Assembly: GCA_017399185.1 (NCBI GenBank)
Contig: JAFQEA010000005.1
Span: 1 to 64,000, forward strand
Length of the DNA: 64,000 bases
Reading direction: 5' to 3'
Origin: Clostridia bacterium
GTDB taxonomy: Bacteria; Bacillota; Clostridia; Christensenellales; Borkfalkiaceae
Under the pieces are notes generated by a model. The model saw nothing but the letters and a program-made list of their open reading frames with translations, had not been told where the DNA came from and did not search any database. The translations under genes were made by a program, and so were the position numbers. Below, in pieces: positions 43,721 through 53,563 of the stretch; the first letter of the stretch is position 1; the number at the start of each line of letters is the position of its first letter.

Positions 43721-45201
43721 AACAAACCCCCAAGTGAAAAACAAATAGTAATAAGCGCAAATGCGCCGCAAGATAATTTTACACCCTTTTTAAGGTTAAC
43801 CTGGTCAAACGTAAACGATAGCGCCGCGTAATAAATAATAAGACCTGCAAGCGTTACTGTGCCGTAAAAAATTAAGCGGCTAAAGTCAATCGCCGTCATA
43901 AACGCATTTAATAAATTTGTGATTGCGTTTGGTAGATACCACACAAAATCAAACACGGGTATAACAAGCGTTATCAGGGTTGTAAAACATAAAATAAAAA
44001 ATAAAATATTGACCGCAGGCACAACGATTACGTTTAAAATAACCACGATAATCGACATATAGCCCAACATTTTAAATAAAATAGGTGTTATCATTACCGT
44101 GACTGCAAGACTTGTTGCAAGTGAATTTTGTAAAAATTCTGGCAAGCTGTCAAACATCTTTTTGAAGGAGTGGTTATATACGGTCATACCGATAACGGCA
44201 AAATACGATAATATCAAGCCGTAAGAAAACAAATTATGCGGATAAATAATAAGAACGACAATCAAGCTTAAAAATATTGAATTTAGGCTATCGTTTTTAC
44301 GGCCAAAGGCTTTTGTAAAGTTTAATATAAGCGTCATAATAACTGCGCGTATCGCAGGCACGGGAAAACCGCAAACACCTGCGTAACACAAGGTTATAAC
44401 AAATGATAAAACAACAAAATATCCGCCCTTAACCTTTACAAGCCTTAAAAGTGCCCCAACCATTGTTGAAAAGAAAACAACGTGAAGACCTGAAACTGAA
44501 AATATATGGCTTACGCCCGAAAGCTTATACGCGGCTTTTGCGCCTTGCGTAAGGTATGACGTATCGCCTAACAATAGCGCTAACGCCATTGCGCCGTTAT
44601 CACCGTCAAGATTTGATAAAATCTTTGATTTAATCAAATTGAACAGCTTATAAAAGGCATCAACGTTTTCGCCTGTCACCATAACGTCGCCTGCGTAAGT
44701 AGATAGCGGTGTAAATTGTGCTAAACTTTTACTATCAAGCGCGCTAAAGGTAAGCCTTACACTTGTTAAAATTGAATCGCCAACCTTGATATTTTGTACT
44801 GAAGTAATAACGTAAATATGGTATTTAACCGACTTATAGCCCAACTTTATATTGTTAAGCGTTAGTCCAATAAGGTCACCGCCAAGCCTATCAACGCTAC
44901 CCACTACACCCGTTACAGTATACAAATTCCCGTCAAAGGATTTTGCGCTTAAATAGGTGTTTATCTTTGCAAAAATAAGCAGCGTGCCAATAAGATAAGC
45001 CATTAGGCACACCAAAGCTAAAACAAGCTTATTAAAATCCTTTTTATAAAATTTTGCAGCGCAATATACGCAAGCTATAACAAGGATTGGCGTCACAAAA
45101 TGCCAAGCCCTTGACGTAAACGATAGATAACCTATCACGATACCAAGCGACAAACAAAGCGCGGCAAATACTATTGGCCGTGTATTGATTAACTTCTTCA
45201 T
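43717..45201 (-). CDS. comEC: ComEC/Rec2-type DNA uptake channel without the C-terminal MBL domain
   Basis: ComEC forms the channel for transforming DNA across the inner membrane. The 494-residue protein has the N-terminal DUF4131/OB-like region (about 65-195), then the Competence domain with GDTSYLTQGAKAAYKLSGVSHIFSVSGLHV split as GDTSYLTQ and LSGVSHIFSVSGLHVVFF, and multiple membrane spans to the end. It ends after the spans, so the metallo-beta-lactamase domain found at the C terminus of many ComEC proteins is absent. A free-standing MBL protein is encoded just upstream, but it looks YhfI-like, not ComEC-like. Confidence 0.9.
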   Translation of the reverse strand: MKKLINTRPIVFAALCLSLGIVIGYLSFTSRAWHFVTPILVIACVYCAAKFYKKDFNKLVLALVCLMAYLIGTLLIFAKINTYLSAKSFDGNLYTVTGVVGSVDRLGGDLIGLTLNNIKLGYKSVKYHIYVITSVQNIKVGDSILTSVRLTFSALDSKSLAQFTPLSTYAGDVMVTGENVDAFYKLFNLIKSKILSNLDGDNGAMALALLLGDTSYLTQGAKAAYKLSGVSHIFSVSGLHVVFFSTMVGALLRLVKVKGGYFVVLSFVITLCYAGVCGFPVPAIRAVIMTLILNFTKAFGRKNDSLNSIFLSLIVVLIIYPHNLFSYGLILSYFAVIGMTVYNHSFKKMFDSLPEFLQNSLATSLAVTVMITPILFKMLGYMSIIVVILNVIVVPAVNILFFILCFTTLITLVIPVFDFVWYLPNAITNLLNAFMTAIDFSRLIFYGTVTLAGLIIYYAALSFTFDQVNLKKGVKLSCGAFALITICFSLGGLF

Positions 45202-45216
45202 TGGTGCAAGGCGCTA

Positions 45217-45924
45217 TTAAAGCGTGTATTCTTTGAGCAAAGCAAGTTCACAATTCGGATAAAAACGCTTTGCTTCATATAATAATGCAGCTTGGTTTAA
45301 GTTTGGTTTAAGATGTGTTAATAAAACGTTTACGCCGTGCTTTTTGCCAAGCTCCGCACAAAGTTTAGCTGATAAGTGTGGCGAGCTTTCTTTCCACATT
45401 CCGTTGAGTATACAGCAGTCCATTAAAGCTAAATTTGCGCCCGATAATAAATTATCAAGGTTATCGCAAAGATTTGTGTCAGCAGTGTACGCAAGCGTCT
45501 TAACCCCGTCAGTTATTTTAACACCAAAGGTTAAAACAGGGTGATTTACCTGATAAAAGTTAAGCAATAAGCCGTTTATCACAACTTTTTGCAAATTATT
45601 AATAGGCGTAAAATCAAAGCATTTACTACCCATTACCACCTTACAAAGCGGGCTATCATCAAGCGGGGCAAAGACTTTTAGCTTTAAGCCGTTTGATTCA
45701 AGATAATATTTTAAAACACCGATATCGGACGCGTGGTCAAAATGGAAATGCGAAATAACCAAAGCGTTAAGGCTTTTAACGTCAATCGCATTTATAAGGC
45801 GTGCAAAAACACCGCTGCCAATATCTAACAAAATGGCAGCGTTGTCACCCTTAACCAGATAACCGCTTGTCGGTTTATCTGTTGGATATAACCCGTTTGT
45901 ACCTAAAGGTGTTAAGCTTAACAT
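45217..45924 (-). CDS. MBL-fold metallohydrolase, YhfI/RNase Z-like
   Basis: The 235-residue protein has the zinc motif H59-F-H-F-D-H64 (SHFHFDHASDIG), a later YTADTN ligand region and HLKPN near the end. The N-terminal LGTNGLYPTDKPTSGYLV resembles YhfI and cAMP-phosphodiesterase/RNase Z-like proteins. The substrate is unknown. It starts a leftward run with comEC and holA (15 bp gap to comEC) and shares the gap upstream with the divergent 6S-like RNA. Confidence 0.88.
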   Translation of the reverse strand: MLSLTPLGTNGLYPTDKPTSGYLVKGDNAAILLDIGSGVFARLINAIDVKSLNALVISHFHFDHASDIGVLKYYLESNGLKLKVFAPLDDSPLCKVVMGSKCFDFTPINNLQKVVINGLLLNFYQVNHPVLTFGVKITDGVKTLAYTADTNLCDNLDNLLSGANLALMDCCILNGMWKESSPHLSAKLCAELGKKHGVNVLLTHLKPNLNQAALLYEAKRFYPNCELALLKEYTL

Positions 45925-45999
45925 AAATCACACCAAAAAAGCATAAATTTTACCCCAAAAAAAATTTTGCTTTTGAAAAATATTTTTTTATCAAAATGA

Positions 46000-46028
46000 T
46001 TGACGGATAGCAAAAGCTCTGTTACAAT
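46000..46028 (+). promoter_or_regulatory. Promoter of the 6S-like RNA
   Basis: A consensus -35 TTGACG (46000-46005), a 17-bp spacer and -10 TACAAT (46023-46028) predict a start near 46035. It drives rightward transcription into a region with no sense gene. Confidence 0.75.
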
Positions 46029-46034
46029 AAAATT

Positions 46035-46269
46035 GTAAATAAAGTTTTCTGCAGTGTACGTGGTAGGGTTATATTCTCTCCGCAATCATTAAAAAGGGAA
46101 TTTGTAGTTCGTCTTGTTATGTAGAACTTTCGGTCATTGTCTTGTGCAGGCCAAACAGTAAAGTAGCAGATACATTACGACTGGATACCCACCTGCAAAC
46201 AAGCGGGTCGATTTTTGCTCTATACGACACAGGCGGGCGACGGGGCTTAATGCACCGTCGTTTTTTTTG
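46035..46269 (+). ncRNA. ssrS: Structured ncRNA, probable 6S RNA
   Basis: A strong promoter (46000-46028) and a rho-independent terminator (46238-46269) bracket about 230 bases without a supported reading frame. GTGT-ACGT-GG-TAG at 46043-46055 can pair with CTAT-ACG-ACAC at 46219-46230, closing a long molecule. Inner hairpins are AGTTC/GAACT (about 46106-46127) and TGCAGG/CCTGCA (46145-46197). A long closing stem, an open middle and a terminal helix fit 6S RNA, which binds and regulates RNA polymerase. No SRP, RNase P or tmRNA signature was found. The 6S call is from memory of such RNAs and has not been tested by a covariance model. The remainder of this 382-bp gap holds only AT-rich spacer. 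Confidence 0.6.
46238..46269 (+). terminator. Terminator of the 6S-like RNA
   Basis: The stem CGACGG / CCGTCG with an 11-base loop is followed by eight T residues (46261-46268). Confidence 0.88.
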
Positions 46270-46306
46270 TGCCTTTTTTCAGATTATTAATAACAAGTTA
46301 TTAATA

Positions 46307-47554
46307 CTATTTGATTACAATACCCTTTTCGCTGTGCGTTATCTTGCAGTTATAAAAGCAATTAATGCACTTGTGCATTTTTTCGATATCTTCATAGCCG
46401 ACAGTTTCAACTGCAGAGTGCATTGCAAGCTGACCAAGCCCGATATCAACCGCGTTAAGGTTGAGCATTGCACTTGTTATAAGGCCCAACGTGACGCCGC
46501 AACGAATGTCAGAGCGGTTATAATAGTCCTGATACTTAACGTTGTTATCGTCAAGCAAGGTCTTTAAAAGTGCTGAAGACAAGCCGTCGGTTGTGTAGTT
46601 TGTATGGTGTTTAATAACGATACCGCCGTTTAAGACAACCTTTTGTTCAGGGTCACTCTTTTCAGGGTGTGCAGGATGCACGCCGTGTGCGTTGTCGCAC
46701 GATAAAAGCATACCGCTTCTTAAAGCCTTTTGATAGCTTGCGTCAGTCTTTTTCAAATCCTTATTAATACGCTTTAATAGGGCCGGTAAAAGGTCAGAGT
46801 AAGCACCTTGCTTGGTGTGACTGCCGATTTCTTCGTTATCAAAGCAAGCGGCAATAGCAACTGACTTTGGCGTGCTTTCACAAAGTGCCATTATTGACGT
46901 GTAAACACTTGTCAAATTATCAATCCTTGGGGACACAAGGAACTGCCCATTTGCACCCGTAAGACTTGGTGCAACGGCCGGTGCAACGTATAAATCTGCG
47001 TCTATAACGCGATTATCAGCACAAATTACCTTATAAAGGTCTTGTTCTTCACCGCCGATAAGCGGCAACATATCAACCTGTGGATTTAGCGCAAACTTTT
47101 CGTTTACGTCGGGCTGGTGGTGTATGCACATGCTTGGGATATTAACGTTAAACGGGCTTTCGTAAAGCACGGGCTTTACAGCGTTTCCGTCCTTAATAAA
47201 TAACCTGCCCACAATCTTAAGTGGGATATCAAGCATAGAATAGCGCAACAAGCCGCCGTAAACTTCAGCGTTAATTCTGTATCCTTGCGGGCTTTTTATA
47301 AGCTTGCTGCCTTTGACCTTAAGCATAGGTGAATCGGTGTGAGAAGCAACGATATTAAATGCGTAATTTGATAAATCGCCTACCTTAAAAGCAACGATTG
47401 AGCTGCCTGCGTTTTCCACATAATAAGCGCCGCCCTTTTCTGCCTTAACGCTGTCGTCAAAAGCAACAAAGCCGTTTTCTTGTAAAATCCTTTTGCAGTT
47501 TTCAACCGCGTGGAAAGGTGTGTAAGACGTTGCTAAAAATTCTTGTATATTCAT
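46307..47554 (-). CDS. apeB: M18 family aminopeptidase
   Basis: This 415-residue cytoplasmic zinc aminopeptidase releases N-terminal (often acidic) residues. Metal-ligand motifs of the family are visible: ASHTDSPMLKVKG, PRIDNLTSVYTSI, FDNEEIGSHTKQGA and SCDNAHGVHPAHPEKSDP. It starts at the ATG at 47554. It is 43 bp after engB in the same direction and is followed by the 6S-like RNA on the opposite strand. Confidence 0.95.
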   Translation of the reverse strand: MNIQEFLATSYTPFHAVENCKRILQENGFVAFDDSVKAEKGGAYYVENAGSSIVAFKVGDLSNYAFNIVASHTDSPMLKVKGSKLIKSPQGYRINAEVYGGLLRYSMLDIPLKIVGRLFIKDGNAVKPVLYESPFNVNIPSMCIHHQPDVNEKFALNPQVDMLPLIGGEEQDLYKVICADNRVIDADLYVAPAVAPSLTGANGQFLVSPRIDNLTSVYTSIMALCESTPKSVAIAACFDNEEIGSHTKQGAYSDLLPALLKRINKDLKKTDASYQKALRSGMLLSCDNAHGVHPAHPEKSDPEQKVVLNGGIVIKHHTNYTTDGLSSALLKTLLDDNNVKYQDYYNRSDIRCGVTLGLITSAMLNLNAVDIGLGQLAMHSAVETVGYEDIEKMHKCINCFYNCKITHSEKGIVIK

Positions 47555-47596
47555 AATTTTCTTCCCTAAATATCTTATTTATCGTGTGTTGGTGGA

Positions 47597-48250
47597 TTAA
47601 GCTTGCGCATCCTTTGCATCAAGCAAATCTTCATCGGTCAAATCATCATCCAAATCATCTGTAGGTGCGTTTTTGATATCTATTGCCTTTTGGATTGCGG
47701 CAATAACCTGATCGCGCCCAAGCCCCGTTTCAGCAGAAGTACAGATAATGTCGTTACCGGTAAGCGCCAGCTTTGAAGCAACGTGCGCGCCTTGCGTTTT
47801 GACCTTTGTTTTTGCAATCTTGTCTGCCTTGGTTGAAACCAAAATGAACGGGATAATCTTTGAATAAAGATACTTAACCATGGTTTTATCGTCTTCTGTC
47901 GGGTCGTGACGGATATCAACGAGTGATATTGCCAAGGTTATGTCGGTAAGCTTAAAGAAATCGTCAAGCGTTTTAGCCCAGCGCTGCTTTTCAGATTTAG
48001 CAACCTGCGCGTAGCCGTAGCCTGGTAAATCCGCCAAGATAAATTCGCCAAAATCAAAGTAGTTGACAAGGCGGGTTCTACCGGGCGTTGAAGACGTTTT
48101 AGCAAGCTTTTTGCGTTGTGCAAGCATGTTTATAAAGGAGCTTTTGCCGACGTTTGATTTACCTGCAACGCAGATAACGGGCTTATCGGTCTTCAAAAAA
48201 CCCTTTTTATCCGCCGCCGACGTAATAAAGGTAGGATTAACGATTTTCAT
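47597..48250 (-). CDS. engB: Ribosome biogenesis GTPase EngB (YsxC)
   Basis: EngB is an essential GTPase in 50S assembly. The 217-residue sequence shows G1 GKSNVGKSSFIN, switch region STPGRTRLVNYF, G3 DLPGYGYAQV, G4 STKADK and the C-terminal SAETGLGRDQV. About 20 extra acidic residues at the C terminus (DLDDDLTDEDLLD) are unusual. It follows lon by 10 bp, an order also known from Bacillus (lonA-ysxC). Confidence 0.96.
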   Translation of the reverse strand: MKIVNPTFITSAADKKGFLKTDKPVICVAGKSNVGKSSFINMLAQRKKLAKTSSTPGRTRLVNYFDFGEFILADLPGYGYAQVAKSEKQRWAKTLDDFFKLTDITLAISLVDIRHDPTEDDKTMVKYLYSKIIPFILVSTKADKIAKTKVKTQGAHVASKLALTGNDIICTSAETGLGRDQVIAAIQKAIDIKNAPTDDLDDDLTDEDLLDAKDAQA

Positions 48251-48260
48251 AGTTCACCCC

Positions 48261-50582
48261 TTATTCACTATCCCGTAGTGCCAACGAGAAAATCTCATCA
48301 ACTTCTTTAACGGGGATAATTTCAAGCTGACTTGCGATATTTTTAGGGATATCTTCGATATCCTTTTTGTTTTGCGCAGGGATAATCACCTTGTAAATGC
48401 CAGAGCGGAATGCGGCAAGGGATTTTTCCTTAAGACCGCCGATTGGCAAGACCTTACCGCGCAAGGTAATTTCACCCGTCATTGCAATATCCTTTCTTAC
48501 CTTTCTGCCCGTAAGCGCTGAAAGTATAGCAGTTGCCATGGTAACGCCTGCGCTTGGGCCGTCCTTTGGGGTTGCGCCTTCGGGAACGTGAATATGGATA
48601 TCGGTTTGACTGAAAACGTCTTGCTTGATACCGTATTTATCAGCGTTTGCACGGATATAGCTTAATGCAGCGCGTGCGCTTTCCTTCATAACGTCGCCAA
48701 GCTTACCGGTGAGAAGAATTTCGCCCTTACCCGAGACGGTTGAAACTTCGATAGTAAGAGTTGTTCCGCCAAACATAGTCCACGCAAGACCCGTTGCAGC
48801 ACCAACTTCGTCTTCGTCAAGCTTGTCGTTATCAAGATACCTTGGCGAGCCTAAAAAGTCTGCAAGATTGTCAACGGTAACCGTTTGCTTTCTTATCTTA
48901 CCCTTTTCAGCAAGGCGTGTGGCAATTTTACGCATTATAGCGTCGATTTTACGTTCAAGATCCCTTACACCAGCTTCTAACGTGTAGCCTTTAACGATAG
49001 CGTCGATTGCTTCATCGGTTATAGCAACGTTTTTATCCGTAAGCCCGTTTGCCGCGCGCTTTTTAGGGATAAGATAACGCTTTGCAATCTCTGCCTTTTC
49101 TTCACGCGTGTAGCCGTCTAAAGAGATAACTTCCATACGGTCTAAAAGCGGGGCAGGGATTGTTTCAAGTGAGTTTGCTGTGGTTATAAACAAGACTTCG
49201 GACAAATCGTAAGGGATTTCAATGTATCTGTCACGGAAGGTCTTATTTTGTTCAGGGTCTAAAACTTCTAAAAGTGCGCTTGCAGGGTCGCCGCGCATAT
49301 CAGACGAAAGCTTGTCAATTTCGTCAAGTAAAAATACCGGGTTGGAAACGCCTGCGTTTTTAAGCGCGTAAATGATACGGCCGGGCATTGCGCCGATATA
49401 GGTCTTTCTGTGACCGCGGATTTCGGCTTCATCCTTAACGCCGCCAAGGCTCATACGGACGAATTTTCTTGAAAGCGCGTGGGCAATGGACGTTGCAACC
49501 GAAGTTTTACCAACGCCCGGTGGGCCTACAAGACAGATAATTGAGCCGTTAAGCTTTTTGGTAAGCTTTAATACGGCAATGTATTCGATAATTCTTTCTT
49601 TAACCTTTTCAAGGCCAAAGTGGTCGTGATCTAAAATTTTGATAGCTTCGGTTAAGTCTTCCCTGTCCGACGTTGTAACACCAAACGGAAGATCAATAAT
49701 CCAGTCAATATAGGTCCTTAATACCGTGTAATCGGGTGAAGACGACGGCATTCTTGACATACGGTCAAGCTCTTTTAAGACCTTTTTGCGGTCTTGCTCA
49801 ACCATTTTCTTTTCCAAAATCTTTTCGCGAAGAATCTGAACTTCGTTTTCATCGTCGCCAAGCTCGGTGTGGATAGCCTTTAATTGCTCGCGCAGATAAA
49901 ACTCTTTCTGGTTCTTTTCAATGTTCTTTTGAACCCTTTCGGCAATAGTCTTTTCAATACCCTGACGGTTGATAAGGTTGTTAAGGTTAATTGCTAAAAG
50001 CTCTAAACGCCTGACGGTATTGCGTTCTTCCAAAATCTTTTGCTTTTCGCTTTCGTTAAAGCTTAAGTTAAAGGCGGCAACGTTTACGAATTCTTCATAA
50101 TCTTCTATACCGAGCAAGGAATCCTTAAGCTCTGGCGACATTTTTTTGTTTTGTGGAATATATTCGCCAAGGCGCGCTTTAGCAACCGACATGTAAGCTT
50201 CACACTCGGTCTGGTCGCTAACTTCTTCGTCGGGGGCAAGCTCGATTGCAACCTTGAAAAAGCCTTCAGCTGACTCAATGTACTGGATAACGCCGCGCTC
50301 GTCTGCTTCAAGATAAACGCGCAAATTATTTTCGCCAAGCTTAACCACCTTTTTAATGCGGCAAAGAACGCCTACGCGGTGGATATCGGCAGGCTGTGGG
50401 TCTTCTTCAAAGGAATTTTTTTGTTTGGCAATAAACAGCTTTGAGCCTTCACCCATTGCCGTTAAAACCGCTTGCACCGATTTGGGGCGCGCAACGTCTA
50501 AATTGGTATAAATGTTTGGGAATAAAACCTTACCGCGCACGACTAGCATAGGATAGGTTTTTACGTTGGTTTCTTTTTCCAT
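48261..50582 (-). CDS. lon: ATP-dependent protease Lon
   Basis: Lon degrades damaged and short-lived proteins. The 773-residue chain (start at the ATG at 50582, AAGGAG six bases upstream) has the N-terminal substrate domain ([14 protein letters not shown]), Walker [14 protein letters not shown], Walker [11 protein letters not shown] and the C-terminal Ser-Lys protease domain with [14 protein letters not shown] and [11 protein letters not shown]. The full upstream frame would start inside the promoter region and is rejected. Confidence 0.97.
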   Translation of the reverse strand: MEKETNVKTYPMLVVRGKVLFPNIYTNLDVARPKSVQAVLTAMGEGSKLFIAKQKNSFEEDPQPADIHRVGVLCRIKKVVKLGENNLRVYLEADERGVIQYIESAEGFFKVAIELAPDEEVSDQTECEAYMSVAKARLGEYIPQNKKMSPELKDSLLGIEDYEEFVNVAAFNLSFNESEKQKILEERNTVRRLELLAINLNNLINRQGIEKTIAERVQKNIEKNQKEFYLREQLKAIHTELGDDENEVQILREKILEKKMVEQDRKKVLKELDRMSRMPSSSPDYTVLRTYIDWIIDLPFGVTTSDREDLTEAIKILDHDHFGLEKVKERIIEYIAVLKLTKKLNGSIICLVGPPGVGKTSVATSIAHALSRKFVRMSLGGVKDEAEIRGHRKTYIGAMPGRIIYALKNAGVSNPVFLLDEIDKLSSDMRGDPASALLEVLDPEQNKTFRDRYIEIPYDLSEVLFITTANSLETIPAPLLDRMEVISLDGYTREEKAEIAKRYLIPKKRAANGLTDKNVAITDEAIDAIVKGYTLEAGVRDLERKIDAIMRKIATRLAEKGKIRKQTVTVDNLADFLGSPRYLDNDKLDEDEVGAATGLAWTMFGGTTLTIEVSTVSGKGEILLTGKLGDVMKESARAALSYIRANADKYGIKQDVFSQTDIHIHVPEGATPKDGPSAGVTMATAILSALTGRKVRKDIAMTGEITLRGKVLPIGGLKEKSLAAFRSGIYKVIIPAQNKKDIEDIPKNIASQLEIIPVKEVDEIFSLALRDSE

Positions 50583-50657
50583 ATATCTCCTTAAAGATAG
50601 GCTACATTGAACGCCGTAGTGGCGACATGCACCCTTTATAGACTTACATTTTAAGTT

Positions 50658-50686
50658 ATTGTAACACAAAATCCTTGTTAAATCAA
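50658..50686 (-). promoter_or_regulatory. Promoter of lon-engB
   Basis: On the minus strand, -35 TTGATT (50681-50686), a 17-bp spacer and -10 TACAAT (50658-50663) lie about 75 bp before lon. Confidence 0.6.
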
Positions 50687-50757
50687 GTAAGATATGCTAT
50701 TATATTAATAGTAAATTAATTTATTAAGAGTAATTTGTGCTCAAAAAAGGATTCAAA

Positions 50758-51567
50758 ATGAACTTTTTGCGTGGTAAAAACGTAATAATAACGGGCGCGT
50801 CTTCAGGCCTTGGCAGGCACGTTGCAACCATTTTGATTAAAAAGTACGGCTGCACGGTTTTAGGGACGGGCACGCGCGTTGAAAAGCTGATTGACTTAAA
50901 AGAAAGCCTTTCAAGTTTTGGCGATAAGTTTTTGTATTATACCTTTGACGTATCTAAAGAAAACGGCTGGATAGATTTTGCAAAGCATATAGAAAAGCTT
51001 GACGTTAAATTTGATATTTTAATTAATAATGCAGGCATAATGCCCAAATTTGAAAAGGCTGTAAAAGAGCCGCTTGACCAAACGCTTAAGGTTTTGGATA
51101 CGGATTTTTTATCGGCTGTGTATTCTGTAAAGCACGTTTTACCGCTGCTTGCCGACAACAAGGGGATTGTTAATATTTCAAGCTCATCTGCACTTTGCCC
51201 CGTTATCGGTCAGGCAATATATTCAGCATCAAAATCAGCGCTTAAATCTTTCACGGAAGCCATGCGCGCCGAAAGCGATTTTTACGTTGGGCTTATTATG
51301 CCAGGCTTTTGTAAAACGGAAATTTTCAGGTCAATAGATATGGCTAAAAAGGATAAAGGGTTGATTGATAAAATTGCACAAAGCCCTGAAAGGTGCGCTA
51401 AAAAAATTGTGCGCGCAATAAAAAATAAGCGTGCCAAACGAATTATCGGCTTTGACGCACACCTTATGCGCCTATTATATTTTTTATTCCCAAAAAACGC
51501 ACCGCGTATAATGGGGTGGTTTTTGCGCAAAAGTAATCTGCAAATTTTTAGCAATTTGAGCAAATAA
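50758..51567 (+). CDS. Short-chain dehydrogenase/reductase
   Basis: The 269-residue SDR has the nucleotide-binding TGASSGLGRHVA motif, the NNAGIMP block and the catalytic Tyr/Lys in YSASKSALKSF. The ATG at 50758 follows AAGGATT; a GTG at 50737 is in frame but upstream. A short hydrophobic C-terminal region (about 240-255) is present. The substrate is unknown. It is a single rightward gene between lon and glmS. Confidence 0.92.
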   Translation: MNFLRGKNVIITGASSGLGRHVATILIKKYGCTVLGTGTRVEKLIDLKESLSSFGDKFLYYTFDVSKENGWIDFAKHIEKLDVKFDILINNAGIMPKFEKAVKEPLDQTLKVLDTDFLSAVYSVKHVLPLLADNKGIVNISSSSALCPVIGQAIYSASKSALKSFTEAMRAESDFYVGLIMPGFCKTEIFRSIDMAKKDKGLIDKIAQSPERCAKKIVRAIKNKRAKRIIGFDAHLMRLLYFLFPKNAPRIMGWFLRKSNLQIFSNLSK

Positions 51568-51585
51568 ATACAAACTAAATACAAA

Positions 51586-51632
51586 AAAGTCCGCCTATAT
51601 GCCGATTATCGACATATTTGGCGGATTTTTAT
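51586..51632. terminator. Bidirectional terminator SDR / glmS (divergent core copy)
   Basis: The outer arms TCCGCC and GGCGGA with inner ATATG/CATAT form a hairpin flanked by A and T runs. The loop has ATTATCGACATATT, related to the ATCGACTTATA core of the dispersed family seen at 11597, 55683, 58303 and 63270. Confidence 0.7.
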
Positions 51633-51636
51633 TTTA

Positions 51637-53445
51637 TTATTCAACTGTAACTGACTTGGCTAAATTCCTTGGCCTGTCGGGGTTATTGCCCTTATAAAGC
51701 GACATATAATATGCAATGATTTGCCAAGGGATAATATTTAAAACCGTTTGAAGCGGTCCGTCAATTTTGTTTACTTTTATAATGTGTACAAACCTTGAAG
51801 CCTGCTCTTTAGGAAGCTCTATCGGCGTACAAAGTATTAGCTTTGCGCCGCGCGCTGCAGTTTCTTCAGCATTTGCCAAGGTCTTTGTTAAAATATCGTT
51901 ATCAGTTGCAAAAGCAATAACGTAAGTACCCTTTGAAACGAGCGCAAGCGGACCGTGCTTAAGCTCCCCGGCAAAGTATGGCGTCGCGCTTGTATAGGAC
52001 GTCCCGACAATTTTAATACAGGCTTCAAGCGCCGTGTAATAGTCATATCCCCTGCCAAGCATCATAAGCTTATCTGCTTTTGATAAAAGTCGGGCTATAG
52101 GTTGATATTCGGGCTCTTTTTCAATTTGCAGTAAGTCTTTTAGCGTTGATAATTGCTGCAAATCAAACCCTGTTTTTCTTATCAGCGAATCAAACTTTAA
52201 TGCTAAAACATACAAAACGACAACCGCACCAACGTAGGCTTTTGTTGACGCAACTGCAATTTCCATACCAGCCTTTAGCGGCATTGTGAGATCGGTTGAT
52301 TTTGAAAGCGCACTATGCTCAACGTTTACAACCGAAACAGTCAGCGCGCCGCGTGCTTTTGCCAAATTAAGCGCCGCAAGGACGTCTGCGGTTTCACCGC
52401 TTTGGCTAACGAAGATAGCCATCGTGTTTTTGCCAAAGGTTGGGGGTGAGTACCTGAATTCGCTTGCAACGTAGGCGCTGCAATCAATACCTAATCGTTC
52501 CTGCATCATTTTTGCGCCGATAACCGCCGCGTTATACGAGCTACCACACCCAATGATTTTTATGTTTGTAATCCTTTTAAAGGTTTCCTTGGTAAAGCCG
52601 CTTAACGTTTCTTTTTTTGAATACAGCTCAATGATATTATCTATAACCCTTCGGCTATCGTAAATTTCCTTGAGCATAAAATGATTAAAATCGTTCGTAT
52701 CGCCGCTGTAAACCAAATTGAGTTCAACAGGGGTCTTTTCAATCTTATTAAGGTTTTTATCACAAAAGGTCAAACAACTTTTTGTCATCATACCAAAGTC
52801 ACCGTCACAAAGCGCAAAGTAGCTTTGGCTAAAGCCTATAAAGCATGTCGGATCGCTTGCCATCATAAACTCGCCGTTATTTACCGCAACGTATAAAGGG
52901 CTGTTGTTTTTAGCAAACAAAACGCAGTCTGCTTTTTTATTGATAACGCCAAGGGCAAAGCTTCCGTCAAGCGCGTTACACGTATTGACAAGGGCGGTAA
53001 GGTATTTGTCGCAACTATCATCACCTGGTAAATTTGCAAAGGTTTGCTCTAAAAGCTTGGCGATAACTTCAGTATCGGTGTGGGATAAAAAATGGTGTCC
53101 CTTGTCAATCAGGTCTTCGCGCAAGATTTCGTAATTTTCAATAATACCGTTATGAACGACTGCCCAGCACTTATCAGTTGACAGGTGTGGGTGGGCGTTT
53201 GTGGTAATTGGTTTGCCGTGGGTAGCCCAGCGCGTATGCCCAATGCCAAGATAAGCGCTGTTAAGCGGCTTAACTTTTGCCTTTAAGTTGGAAATTTCAC
53301 CAACGGCCTTCGTCACCTTTAGGCTTGTGCTGTTTTTAACGGCAATGCCTGCAGAATCGTATCCGCGATATTCTAAAAGTTTAAGCTTTTTTATTAATAT
53401 GTCTTCAACAGGTTCTTTGCCGAAATACCCAACGATGCCGCACAT
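51637..53445 (-). CDS. glmS: Glutamine--fructose-6-phosphate aminotransferase
   Basis: GlmS makes glucosamine-6-phosphate for peptidoglycan. The 602-residue protein begins with the class II amidotransferase Cys2 (MCGIVGYFGK), has RWATHGKPITTNAHPH, and carries two SIS domains with IIGCGSSYNAAV and LGRGYDYYTALE. The C terminus DRPRNLAKSVTVE is family-typical. Only about 118 bp lie between glmS and the next gene upstream, and no glmS-ribozyme core was seen there. Confidence 0.97.
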   Translation of the reverse strand: MCGIVGYFGKEPVEDILIKKLKLLEYRGYDSAGIAVKNSTSLKVTKAVGEISNLKAKVKPLNSAYLGIGHTRWATHGKPITTNAHPHLSTDKCWAVVHNGIIENYEILREDLIDKGHHFLSHTDTEVIAKLLEQTFANLPGDDSCDKYLTALVNTCNALDGSFALGVINKKADCVLFAKNNSPLYVAVNNGEFMMASDPTCFIGFSQSYFALCDGDFGMMTKSCLTFCDKNLNKIEKTPVELNLVYSGDTNDFNHFMLKEIYDSRRVIDNIIELYSKKETLSGFTKETFKRITNIKIIGCGSSYNAAVIGAKMMQERLGIDCSAYVASEFRYSPPTFGKNTMAIFVSQSGETADVLAALNLAKARGALTVSVVNVEHSALSKSTDLTMPLKAGMEIAVASTKAYVGAVVVLYVLALKFDSLIRKTGFDLQQLSTLKDLLQIEKEPEYQPIARLLSKADKLMMLGRGYDYYTALEACIKIVGTSYTSATPYFAGELKHGPLALVSKGTYVIAFATDNDILTKTLANAEETAARGAKLILCTPIELPKEQASRFVHIIKVNKIDGPLQTVLNIIPWQIIAYYMSLYKGNNPDRPRNLAKSVTVE

Positions 53446-53474
53446 AAGATACGCCCCTTTACGTTAATAATAAG

Positions 53475-53503
53475 ATTTTAACATTAACAGCTGACCTTGT
53501 CAA
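53475..53503 (-). promoter_or_regulatory. Promoter of glmS
   Basis: On the minus strand, -35 TTGACA (53498-53503), a 17-bp spacer and -10 TAAAAT (53475-53480) lie 30 bp before glmS. Confidence 0.7.
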
Positions 53504-53563
53504 GGGGGTATTACCGCATTAGTATAAAATCGGCGGCTAAACATAAAAAGCATAGATTAAATA

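Noticed and set aside
45217..45924. Missing MBL domain of ComEC split into a separate gene
   Set aside because: The MBL protein has the N-terminal signature of YhfI/RNase Z-like enzymes and lies upstream, not downstream, of comEC in the operon.
46142..46567. Rightward frame of 141 codons overlapping the 6S-like RNA and M18 gene
   Set aside because: It runs through the terminator of the RNA and antisense to the M18 gene, has no ribosome site, and shows no family similarity.
53446..53563. glmS ribozyme upstream of glmS
   Set aside because: The gap is only about 118 bp, contains a sigma-A promoter 30 bp before the start codon, and shows no ribozyme core sequence.
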